Shown here one piece after another: positions 1 to 7,200 of a stretch of 9,274 nucleotides of DNA. The stretch is taken from contig JAKAAV010000059.1 in NCBI GenBank assembly GCA_021802185.1, positions 1 through 9,274 of the forward strand. Reading direction: 5' to 3'. Position 1 is the first letter of the stretch; the number at the start of each line of letters is the position of its first letter. The position numbers and the translations under genes are program-made. The notes under the pieces are model-generated. The model was not told the DNA's origin, did not search any database, and saw only the letters and a list, made by a program, of their open reading frames with translations. This DNA comes from Chloroflexota bacterium. GTDB taxonomy: Bacteria > Chloroflexota > Limnocylindria > Limnocylindrales > CSP1-4.

Positions 1-232
1 CGGCGTTCCGAATCTGCGCGGCCAGCTCGAGTCCGCCGACGCGTCCCTGGAGGAGCGCGTCGACGATCACGACATCGGGCCGCTGCTGCGCGGCCTGCTC
101 CAGCACCGACCGTCCGTCGCGCAGGATGTCGAGGAGCTTGACCCGCGGGCTGGTGCTCACGAGCCCCCGCATGTACTGCGCGACCTGCGGGACGTCCTCG
201 ACGACGAGCAGGCGGATCTGATCCGTGGGCAC
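1..232 (-). CDS. Response-regulator receiver domain protein, N-terminal part (runs off window)
   Basis: The first 77 residues of a CheY-like receiver domain are present; the rest lies beyond the left edge. Strand beta1 reads RLLVVEDVPQ with the acidic pair E12/D13. Strand beta3 reads PDVVIVDALLQG, where D58 is the expected phospho-acceptor, followed by the usual GGLEL turn. The protein would receive phosphate from a histidine kinase, or act as a pseudo-receiver. The output domain is not visible, so it could be a DNA-binding regulator, a stand-alone receiver or a CpaE-like ATPase with an N-terminal receiver. The start is GTG at 232, which keeps only two or three residues before beta1 and lies 7 bp after the methyltransferase stop; no strong ribosome-binding site is seen. 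The spacing suggests translation coupled to the upstream gene. Confidence 0.85.
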   Translation of the reverse strand, partial: MPTDQIRLLVVEDVPQVAQYMRGLVSTSPRVKLLDILRDGRSVLEQAAQQRPDVVIVDALLQGRVGGLELAAQIRNA

Positions 233-239
233 GGCCCGA

Positions 240-1022
240 CTATACCAAGCCGGCGATCAGCACCACCCGGCTGGACCCGGGCCCGAACGCCGTCAGATCG
301 TGGTCGCCGCCGACCTGGTCGACCGCAAGGCCGGCATCGGTGGCCGCCTGCACGACCTCCGCGGCGCTCGTGAGGTGGAGCACGTCGCGGCGCAGGTGGC
401 GCGACAGCGGGCCGCCTTCGGGTGGCGCCGATTCGAAGATCGACGTCAGGTCGAGACGCCGCGTCGGCGGGTCGTACGAGGCGCTCACGAGCTTCACGAC
501 GCGGTCGCCGGACTCCGGGTCGTCGCGGACCCACTCGAGCACGACGCGACCGTCGTAGATCGCGAGGTCGTCCGCCGACGGGATCCACGCGTCGACCACG
601 GCGAGGCCGCCGCGTCGGAGGTGTCGGGCCATGGCGGCGAGCACCGCCCGCTGGCGTCCCGCGTCGCCGAGCAGGAACAGCGTGTTGAGCGCGAGGATCA
701 CGAGCCCGAAGCGGGGCTCGAGCGCGAGGTCGAACAGGTCGGCGTCGACGAGCTCCAGGTGGCCGCCCGGCAGCACGCGACGCGTGCGCCGCTCCCCCGC
801 CCAGCGCGACCTCGCACGGTCCAGCATCGCGGGGTCGTTGTCGACGGCGACGACTTCCAGGCCGCCGCACGCGAGCGGGACCGCCAGCCGTCCGCTGCCG
901 GCGGCGAGCTCGAGCACCGGACCTCCGCAGCGCGCCGCGAGCGCGCGATACAGGTCGAGATCATCGAGGTCCTCGGCGAGGTCCAGGTCGTACAGGCGCG
1001 CGAGGTCCGCTCCGACGGTCAT
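240..1022 (-). CDS. Class I SAM-dependent methyltransferase
   Basis: A 260-residue soluble Rossmann-fold methyltransferase. Motif I is LELAAGSGR (residues 37-45, the SAM glycine loop). The acidic residue ending beta2 is D61 in VVAVDNDPAML. Motif III is VDADLFDL (92-99), and motif IV lies in FGLVILALNTLFLL (105-118). The C-terminal part (about 155-260) has the beta-rich pattern of the Methyltransf_25-like group, ending in GDHDLTAFGPGSSRVVLIAG. That group acts on small molecules or unknown substrates, so the acceptor cannot be assigned. I chose ATG at 1022 because it overlaps the upstream amidohydrolase stop as ATGA (1019-1022), a classic coupling arrangement, and leaves a compact N-terminus. 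An in-frame start at 1046 would add eight residues inside the upstream gene. It is probably co-transcribed with the M20 hydrolase before it and the receiver gene after it. Confidence 0.9.
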   Translation of the reverse strand: MTVGADLARLYDLDLAEDLDDLDLYRALAARCGGPVLELAAGSGRLAVPLACGGLEVVAVDNDPAMLDRARSRWAGERRTRRVLPGGHLELVDADLFDLALEPRFGLVILALNTLFLLGDAGRQRAVLAAMARHLRRGGLAVVDAWIPSADDLAIYDGRVVLEWVRDDPESGDRVVKLVSASYDPPTRRLDLTSIFESAPPEGGPLSRHLRRDVLHLTSAAEVVQAATDAGLAVDQVGGDHDLTAFGPGSSRVVLIAGLV

Positions 1023-2221
1023 GGCTGCTCCCGGAACTCGCGCCACGCGGCCTCGACGAGGGCCCTGTCGGCGAGCAGCTCGTACGCGACTCCCGCGGCG
1101 ACCGCCGCCGCGATCAGCGTGACGTCGTCGGCGCGCGGTGTCCGCGCGGCCTCGCGGAACTCGATCGAGTGTCCCGGCACACCCGGGTCGCAGATCGCGA
1201 TGTCGGGGTGGATCGTCGGGAGACGCAGACTGACGTTGCCCATGTCAGAGCTGCCCATGTTCGGGGTCGGCGGATCCTCGCGGATGCCGTACGCCTCGAG
1301 GTTGGCCCGGTACCGGTCCCCGATCACGCGGTTGTGCCGCATCGTATCCGAGTGTCCGGAGAACACGACCTCGACCTCGCATGCCGTGGCCCTCGCCGCC
1401 GCCTCGCACAGCTCCCGGAACCGGTCGCGCATCGATCCGAAGAACGCCTGGTCGGGCGACCGGACCATGAACCGCGCCACGCCGCGGTCCGGGATGATGT
1501 TGGCGGCGGTCCCGCCTTCGAGGATGATCCCGTGCACCCGGGCGTCGGGCGGGAGCTGCTGCCGCCACAGCCCGATCGAGGTGAACAGCAGGACGAGCGC
1601 ATCGAGCGCATTCCGGCCTTCCCACGGCTGGGCCGCGGCATGGGCGGCCCGCCCGAGGAACGTGACGTCGACGTCCTCGCTGGCCAGCAGCTTCGCCTCG
1701 ATGAGCGTCAGGTCGCTCGGGTGGAACAGGATCGCCGCATCGACGCCGTCGAAGAGGCCGTCGTCGAGCATGTGCTGCTTGCCGGACCCGCGCTCCTCCG
1801 CCGGCGTGCCGAGGAACACGATCTCGCCGCGGATCTCCGGAGCCACCGCCGCCAGGCCGAAGGCCGCGCCGACGCCGCTCGCCGCCATGGTGTTGTGCCC
1901 GCAGGCATGCCCGATCCCGGGCAAGGCGTCGTACTCGGCGAGAACGGCCACGCGGCTCCCGTGCCTCCCTCGGCCGCCCGCGAGCGTCGCCCGGACCGCG
2001 GTCTCGAGCCGTCCCGCGGGGTGCTCGACCCGATACCCGTGCCGCGCGACGGCCTCCGCGACCCACCCGGCGGCGCGGTGCTCCTCGAACGCCGGCTCCG
2101 GGTTCTCGTGGATCCGGTGCGACAGCTCCAGGATCTCGTCGCGGGCGGCCTCGATCGCGGCCGCGATCCGGGCCTTGGCGCCCGTGTGGGGGCCCGCGGG
2201 CATGAAGTCGGTCAGGTGCAC
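1019..2221 (-). CDS. M20 family metallopeptidase/amidohydrolase (ACY1L2/AbgB-like)
   Basis: A 400-residue cytoplasmic zinc hydrolase that cleaves an amide bond, typically of an acylated amino acid or dipeptide. The catalytic domain carries the metal ligands in family order: C107 and H109 in GHACGHN (104-110), E142/E143 in GTPAEERGSGK, H167 in FHPSD and H351 in GHSIEF. The middle segment (about 182-295), with FLGRAAHAAAQPWEGRNA, is the dimerisation lid. GHACGHN rather than GHACGHD, together with the GTPAEE pattern, points to the ACY1L2 (PM20D2)/p-aminobenzoyl-glutamate hydrolase branch. The exact substrate is unknown. The start is GTG at 2221, supported by a strong GGGAGGAG ribosome-binding site immediately upstream; ATG at 2203 is a weaker alternative. 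No signal peptide or membrane segment is seen. Its stop overlaps the methyltransferase start by 4 bp, and a candidate promoter lies about 60 bp upstream. Confidence 0.92.
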   Translation of the reverse strand: MHLTDFMPAGPHTGAKARIAAAIEAARDEILELSHRIHENPEPAFEEHRAAGWVAEAVARHGYRVEHPAGRLETAVRATLAGGRGRHGSRVAVLAEYDALPGIGHACGHNTMAASGVGAAFGLAAVAPEIRGEIVFLGTPAEERGSGKQHMLDDGLFDGVDAAILFHPSDLTLIEAKLLASEDVDVTFLGRAAHAAAQPWEGRNALDALVLLFTSIGLWRQQLPPDARVHGIILEGGTAANIIPDRGVARFMVRSPDQAFFGSMRDRFRELCEAAARATACEVEVVFSGHSDTMRHNRVIGDRYRANLEAYGIREDPPTPNMGSSDMGNVSLRLPTIHPDIAICDPGVPGHSIEFREAARTPRADDVTLIAAAVAAGVAYELLADRALVEAAWREFREQP

Positions 2222-2224
2222 GTG

Positions 2225-2232
2225 CTCCTCCC
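2225..2232 (-). promoter_or_regulatory. Strong ribosome-binding site deciding the M20 hydrolase GTG start
   Basis: On the minus strand the bases just before GTG 2221 read GAGGGAGGAGCAC. The GGAGG core ends five bases before the start codon, which is ideal spacing. This is the best Shine-Dalgarno match in the window and supports GTG over the downstream ATG at 2203. Confidence 0.7.
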
Positions 2233-2282
2233 TCGGGATTACGTGGCCGGGCGCGGCGGGCGCGGCCGCAACCGATGCGGGA

Positions 2283-2314
2283 ATCGTAGACGGCCGGAGG
2301 ACCGTCCGGGACGG
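2283..2314 (-). promoter_or_regulatory. Candidate promoter and dyad upstream of the M20 hydrolase operon
   Basis: The 177-bp gap between the agmatinase stop and the M20 start contains no gene I can support. It does contain a TACGAT -10-like hexamer (2288 to 2283, minus strand), 62 bases before the GTG start. A perfect dyad, CCGTCC-1 base-GGACGG (2302-2314), lies where a -35 box or operator would be. No good -35 hexamer is seen. An operator overlapping a promoter is the inference; a chance dyad in GC-rich DNA is the alternative. Confidence 0.3.
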
Positions 2315-2398
2315 CAGCTCGCGGAGCGTCGGGGAGTCGACGTCGGGCAGGTCGCGGAGTGCCGACTGATGGACGTGGGAGGTGGTGCGACGCTCAGG

Positions 2399-3535
2399 TC
2401 AGCTCGCTCCGTCGCGGGTGGCATTCGTTGCCGAGCCCCCGCTGGTTGCCGAGCCCCCGCTGGACGATGCGGTCGCCGCCGACGACCCGCGGGGCACGTG
2501 GCGCACGGTCTCGCCCGCGCGCTTTCGGACGGCCAGCGCGCTGATGGCCTCGAGGGCCACGCGGTGCGCCGCCATCGCCGTGACCTCGGCGTGGTCGAAC
2601 GGCGGGGACACCTCGACGACGTCCATCGCGGCGAGCGGCACACGCCCGACGATGCGCCGAACGGCGCGCAGCAGCTCGCGCGTCAGCAGGCCGCCCGGCT
2701 CCGGCGTGCCCGTCCCCGGAGCCATGCCCGGGTCGATCACGTCGATGTCGACCGACAGGTAGATCGCGTCGGCGCCCTCGAGCGCCTCCGAGATCGCGTC
2801 GTCGATGACGGCCTCCGCTCCCCGCTCCTCGATCTCGCGCATCAGGTGCCAGCGCATGCCCTGCGCCTGCATCCATGCGAACACCTCGGGCCCCGGCCAG
2901 TACCCGCGCAGCCCCACCTGCACGAAGTTGCGGCCCTGCACCGCGCCCGACTCGATCAGCCGCCGCATCGGGGTCCCGTGGCCCGCCAGCACTCCCCAGT
3001 CGTTCGGAGCGGTGTCGGCGTGCGCGTCGAAATGGACGATGCCGATCGTGGCCGGGTCGCGCACCTCGGCAATGGCGGTGGCCGAGGGCCACGTGATCGA
3101 GTGGTCCCCGCCGAGGACGATCGGGATCGCGCCGGACTCCGCGACCTCGCGCACCTTGCGGTACACCATCGCGTGCCCGCGGTCGAGCCACGCCGGCACG
3201 ATGTTCGCGTCGCCCGCGTCCACCACGTCGAGCACCTCGAACGGCTCGAGGTCGAGCTGGAGCGAGTGGAGCGAGCCGGTCGTGTAGGTCGCCGCGCGGA
3301 TCGCTCGCGGGCCGAACCGGGCACCCGGCCGGTGGCTGACGGCGTCGTCGAACGGCGCGCCGACGATCGCGACATCCGGCTTCCGGTCGCGGAGCGCGGC
3401 GGCCTCGGGCACGTACGGCAGCTTCGAGTACGCCGGCATCCCGACGTACACGGGCAGGTCGAACTCGTCGAAGGTCTCGTAGGGGAGGTCCCAGCCGTTC
3501 GCTCGACCGAGCGGGCCTGGGCGGGAGAGCGCCAT
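2399..3535 (-). CDS. Agmatinase/arginase family ureohydrolase
   Basis: A 378-residue binuclear manganese hydrolase that releases urea from a guanidino compound; agmatine to putrescine is the archetype. All six metal ligands are present: H145 in GGDHS, D170, H172 and D174 in HFDAHAD, and D263 and D265 in SVDIDVIDPG. RPGARFGP (69-76), GHGTPMRR (185-192) and APGTGTPEPGG (272-282) match the agmatinase rather than the arginase branch. Relatives with the same motifs hydrolyse guanidinobutyrate, guanidinopropionate or guanidine, so the substrate is not fixed. The start is ATG at 3535, preceded by GAGGA at good spacing. The core ends near residue 350. The last 28 residues are an extra Ser/Gly/Ala/Thr-rich tail with the repeat SGGSAT, produced by an 18-bp tandem duplication. 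It probably has its own promoter around 3595 and is followed by the M20 hydrolase operon. Confidence 0.93.
   Translation of the reverse strand: MALSRPGPLGRANGWDLPYETFDEFDLPVYVGMPAYSKLPYVPEAAALRDRKPDVAIVGAPFDDAVSHRPGARFGPRAIRAATYTTGSLHSLQLDLEPFEVLDVVDAGDANIVPAWLDRGHAMVYRKVREVAESGAIPIVLGGDHSITWPSATAIAEVRDPATIGIVHFDAHADTAPNDWGVLAGHGTPMRRLIESGAVQGRNFVQVGLRGYWPGPEVFAWMQAQGMRWHLMREIEERGAEAVIDDAISEALEGADAIYLSVDIDVIDPGMAPGTGTPEPGGLLTRELLRAVRRIVGRVPLAAMDVVEVSPPFDHAEVTAMAAHRVALEAISALAVRKRAGETVRHVPRGSSAATASSSGGSATSGGSATNATRDGAS
2427..2462. repeat. Perfect 18-bp tandem duplication in the agmatinase 3' end
   Basis: The unit GTTGCCGAGCCCCCGCTG occurs twice with no gap (2427-2444 and 2445-2462) and no mismatch. 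The following base also matches. It is in frame with the agmatinase gene and encodes the doubled SGGSAT of its C-terminal tail. Perfect identity suggests a recent slippage event in a tail outside the catalytic core. Confidence 0.9.
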
Positions 3536-3588
3536 GGTCGTCCTCGTCTGGACGTCGCCGGTGCCCGTGAAGGTCCGGCGGGACGCGT

Positions 3589-3607
3589 CCGCGGATTGTA
3601 ACCGCGG
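3589..3607 (-). promoter_or_regulatory. Candidate agmatinase promoter with flanking CCGCGG dyad
   Basis: On the minus strand TACAAT (3600 to 3595) matches the -10 consensus at five of six positions and lies 60 bases before the ATG. It sits in the 7-base spacer between two CCGCGG sites (3589-3594 and 3602-3607), forming a perfect dyad centred on the -10 box. A regulator binding the dyad would block RNA polymerase. No convincing -35 hexamer is seen, which is common in GC-rich genomes. The operator role is inferred from geometry only. Confidence 0.45.
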
Positions 3608-3635
3608 CTCGGCGATGACCCGGCCGAACGAGCCG

Positions 3636-3651
3636 CCCGACCGCCGTCGGG
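3636..3651 (-). terminator. Hairpin downstream of the small membrane protein gene
   Basis: Four bases past the stop codon at 3656, the minus strand forms a perfect 6-bp stem, CCCGAC-GGCG-GTCGGG. There is no following T-run, so it is at best a weak intrinsic terminator or a 3'-end stabilising hairpin before the agmatinase promoter. Confidence 0.3.
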
Positions 3652-3655
3652 GCCG

Positions 3656-4030
3656 TCAGCGCTGCAGGCTGAGGCTGATCTCGACGAACGCGACCATGAC
3701 GACGACGAACAGCGCGATCGGCGCGCTGAAGGCTCCCTGCGTGCGGAGTGCGACGAGCAGCGCCACGATGAGCCAGACCCACGCGCCGCGACGCACCGCG
3801 CGCGCCCAGTCGCCGGGTCGCGCGATCCGGTGCTGGTGACTGAACACCGCCAGCCAGACGAGTGGGACCGCGGTCGCGCCGCACGCCAGCCCGATGAGGA
3901 TCGACCCGGCGACCTGGACCTCCGGCCTGCCCGCGGGCGAGACGGACGTCAGCATCGCGGCCACGACGAACCAGCACCCGAGCGCGACGGCGATGAGCAC
4001 GATGGCGGTGACGCGGTCGCGCGGCTGCAT
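3656..4030 (-). CDS. Small four-helix integral membrane protein, unknown function
   Basis: A 124-residue hydrophobic protein that I do not recognise. Four likely membrane helices are visible. The first starts near residue 8 (TAIVLIAVALGCWFVVAAML) and the second is within VAGSILIGLACGATAVPLVW. The third is around AWVWLIVALLVAL and the fourth around APIALFVVVMVAFVEISL at the C-terminus. The loop between helices 2 and 3 is basic (HQHRIARPGDWARAVRR), which puts it in the cytoplasm by the positive-inside rule, so both termini are also cytoplasmic. No catalytic or binding motif is seen. The start is ATG at 4030, chosen for its GGAGG ribosome-binding site and because it precedes helix 1 by only a few residues; an upstream in-frame ATG at 4120 would add a basic, non-conserved-looking 30 residues. 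It stands alone between the helicase and the agmatinase. Confidence 0.75.
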   Translation of the reverse strand: MQPRDRVTAIVLIAVALGCWFVVAAMLTSVSPAGRPEVQVAGSILIGLACGATAVPLVWLAVFSHQHRIARPGDWARAVRRGAWVWLIVALLVALRTQGAFSAPIALFVVVMVAFVEISLSLQR

Positions 4031-4086
4031 GCGCCTCCGATCGACGGACGAGTGACGGACCGGCAGGACGTGATCCGGCCTCGCCG

Positions 4087-4092
4087 AGTCTA
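4087..4092 (-). promoter_or_regulatory. Candidate -10 box of the membrane protein gene
   Basis: TAGACT on the minus strand fits TAnnnT and ends 57 bases before ATG 4030, about the same distance as the other candidate -10 boxes in this window. No clear -35 is present. Support comes only from the motif and its position. Confidence 0.25.
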
Positions 4093-4122
4093 CCCGCCGC
4101 GCCGCCGGGAACGCGCGCACCA

Positions 4123-4215
4123 GGTGCGGGCGACGCCGCGTTCGCGGGGCAGACGTACGGCCGACGCGGGGCTCGCGGGGCAGGCGTGCGGTCTACGCGG
4201 CGCTCGAGGGGCAGA
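4123..4215. repeat. Three tandem 31-bp repeats across the helicase stop codon
   Basis: Read on the minus strand, three contiguous 31-base units begin YCTGCCCC: 4215 to 4185, 4184 to 4154 and 4153 to 4123. By hand alignment, pairs match at 24 or 25 of 31 positions. The first unit starts at the last cysteine codon of the helicase-nuclease and includes its stop codon (4195 to 4193); the other two lie entirely downstream. The flanking sequence on either side does not continue the pattern. Some units contain short CCGCG/CGCGG stems. This occupies most of the gap between the helicase and membrane protein genes. Confidence 0.85.
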
Positions 4216-7200
4216 TCTCGCGGAACGGGCAGTACCGGCAGGTCATCGAGTTCGGTCGCGCGTCGAACACCCCGCGCCCGATCCCGTCGGCCGCCTCTCG
4301 GACGCGCCCCACGGCCCGATCGAGACGAGCGGCGTCGGGCGGGACGCTGCCGGCGATGCCCGAGTCGAGGAACACGAGCTCGGTCTCGGCCGGAAGTGCG
4401 CCTTCGCGGGCACGCCAGGCGAGCGCGTACAGCGCGAGCTGCAGCGATTCTCGCGCACGCTCCCGCGCCCGTCCGCGGTCCCGCACGTCGCTCGACTTGA
4501 AGTCCGTCACGACCACGCCGTGGGGCCCTTCGTCGATCCGGTCGAAGCGACCCTGGAGACGAACGCCGTCGAGAGCGACCGAGAAGGGCTCCTCGACCGC
4601 GATCGGGCGCCGCGCGGAGACGAGGGCGGCGTCCCGGAACCGGACGAGCGCCTTCCGCCCCGCGGCCAGACGCGCCTCCTCGTGCTCCCTCGACAGGAAC
4701 CCGAGTCCCGACCAGGCGCGCGTGAACACCTCGAGTAGCCCGGCCTCCGTCAGCGGGCGACCCTGGATCTGGCTGCGGCCGAACGCTGCCACGGCCTCGT
4801 GCAGCGCGATGCCGTACGTGATCGCGTGGTGCGCGGGCGTCGGCAGCCGCAGCAGGTGCCGGAACCGGTACCGCGCGGGGCACGCCAGGTACTCGTCGAC
4901 CTGGGTGAAGCTGAGGACGGCGGGCGGATGCGGCGACCTGGAGCCGCTCGGAGGCGGCTCGACAGGCTCGAACCGCGCGAGACGATCCGTTCCGGCGGTC
5001 GCGGGCGTGACCGTCTCGACGGGGCCACGTCCCCCGGGCGCGCCGGATGCCACGGCCGCCGGCAGATCCAGCGCTTCGGCGACGAACGGCGACACGCAAC
5101 GCAGCCGGCGCCCGCCGGTGTCGGCGGCGCTCGTGAGGACGAGCTCGTCCCGGGCGCGGGTCATCGCGACGTAGCACAGACGACGCTCCTCCGCCAGCCC
5201 GTCTGCGGCTTCGCCATCCGATGCCGCGTCGAGTCCCTCCGGCAGGGCCAGCGCCTCGCGCCGCGCCCGAACCGGGAACCGGCCATCCACGAGACCCGCG
5301 ACGAACACGACCCGGAACTCGAGGCCCTTGGCCTTGTGCACCGTCAGCACCGACACGGCGTCCTCCTCGTCGTCGTGGGCGGCCGCGGGGTCGTCGCCGG
5401 CCTCCAGCAGCGTGGCGAGATGAGGGACGAGGAACGGCACTCGGGGATCGGCGAGCAGGGCCGACTGGCGGCCGACGATGTCGAAGAACCGCGCCACGTC
5501 GACGGCGTCGGACGCATCCGCCGGGTGCGCGGCGAGGGCTGCGAGGGTCCCGCTGCGGCGCAGGAAGTCGTACAGGACCTCGCCTGCCGGCCTGCGGTGT
5601 GACAGCACCAGTGCGGCGCGAACGTCCGAGACGAGCCGTTCGATGGGCCGGGCCGTCTCCGGCGAAATGTCGCGACGGGTGCCGCCGGCGATCTCCTCGA
5701 AGAGGAGCCAGAGCGGCCGGTGCGTCCTGCGGGATTCCTCGACGAGCCGCGTGAGGTCCTGTCCGCCGAGCGAGTACGGCTCGGTGGTGGCGAGCGCGTA
5801 CAGGTCGAGGGTCGAGTCGGGGTTGGCGACGGTGCGCAGGAACGCGAGGAGCCGGCGCACGGCGGGACACGAATACAGCCCCGACGCGCCGCTGAACTGC
5901 CACGGGACCCCCCGGAGGTTCAGCGCGCGGAGGATCGGGTCGGCGTCGGCGTTGGCGCGGACCAGGACCGCGATCTCGCGAGGCGGAACGCCGCGGCGGA
6001 TGCGCGCCGTCACCTCCGCGGCCACGAAGTCGGCCTCGTCTGCCGCCGTCGCGAACCGGTGGTCCCTGACGGGCGCCGCGCGGCGCGACCGACGCGTGGC
6101 GACCAGGCGCTTGTCGAGACCCTCCCGCACCTCGAGCCGCTCGGGGTCGTTGTGCCGGATCAGCCGGCCGGCAGCCTCGAGGATCGGAGCACGTGAGCGG
6201 TGATTCCGGCGCAGCACGACGACGCGCGCGTCGAACCGCTCGTGGAACTCGAGGATGTTCCGGACGGCGGCCCCCCGGAAGGCGTAGATCGCCTGGTCGT
6301 CGTCGCCGACCACCGTCAGGTTCCCGCGTTCTCCGGCGAGCAGCGCGAGGAGCTCGAGCTGCGCGCGGTTCGTGTCCTGGAACTCGTCGACCAGCACGTA
6401 CCGGTAGCGCCGCCGCAGCCGCTCGCGGACGGCAGGGTGCTCGCGGAGGAGACGGAGCGCGAGGTGGAGCTGGTCCCCGAAGTCCACCAGCCCCGAGCCC
6501 GCCAGGAGCCCCTGGTACCGCGCGTACGCGGTCGCGATCTCGAGCTGGTTGCGCGCCTCCTCGAGCGCCGCCGCCCGCGGCGCTCGACTCGTCCCGGCCG
6601 CAGCCGTCGGCGCGCCGGGCCCCGTCTGATCCTCGGGCAGCCCCTCGGCCGTCTCGAGCAGCCGGCGCGCGTGCGCGAGGTACTCCTCCGCATCGACGTC
6701 CTCGTCCTTGGCACGGCTGAACAGGCCGGCGAGCGCATCGAGGAAGCGTGTCGGATCGCCCAGCGGCCGGTACCGGTCGAGCCCGAGCTCGAACAGGTGC
6801 TCGCGCAGGAACACGACGACCTCGGGCCGGGTCAGCACGCGCGGGTCCGACGGCAGCCCGAGCTCGAATCCGAACTCGCGGAGCAGGCGGTCGCCGAACC
6901 CGTGGAACGTGTGGATCGCGGTGTCGACGTACCCGTACGGCACGAGCACGTCGACCCGGGCCTGCATCTCGTCGGCCGCGCGGTCCGTGAAGGTCAGCGC
7001 GAGGATCTCGGATGGCCTCGCGCGCTTCGTCGCGATGAGCCACGCCACCCGCCGGGTGATCACCCGGGTCTTGCCCGTGCCCGCCCCCGCCACGACGAGC
7101 AGCGGTCCCTCTCCGTGCGTCACGGCGCGCCGCTGCGCCGCGTCCAGAGAACGCAGCAGCAGTTCAGCCGGACAGTTCCGGTCCTTCTCCGGGCCCGCCG

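Noticed and set aside
225..3601. Long plus-strand open frames opposite the methyltransferase, M20 hydrolase and agmatinase genes
   Set aside because: Their translations are rich in Arg, Pro, Ala and Ser with no recognisable motifs, and they mirror the minus-strand genes whose catalytic motifs are complete. GC-rich codon bias keeps the opposite frames open.
4123..4215. CRISPR-like array
   Set aside because: The three 31-base units are contiguous, without unique spacers, diverge from each other and include coding sequence and a stop codon.
3830..6720. Plus-strand open frames antisense to the helicase
   Set aside because: No motif or plausible fold was seen, and the minus strand encodes all helicase and nuclease motifs there.
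2394..7043. A continuous minus-strand open frame of about 1550 codons crossing the helicase, membrane protein and agmatinase genes
   Set aside because: It is a low-complexity Arg/Ala/Gly/Pro frame that crosses three genes which have proper motifs in other frames. It is a shadow, not a giant protein.
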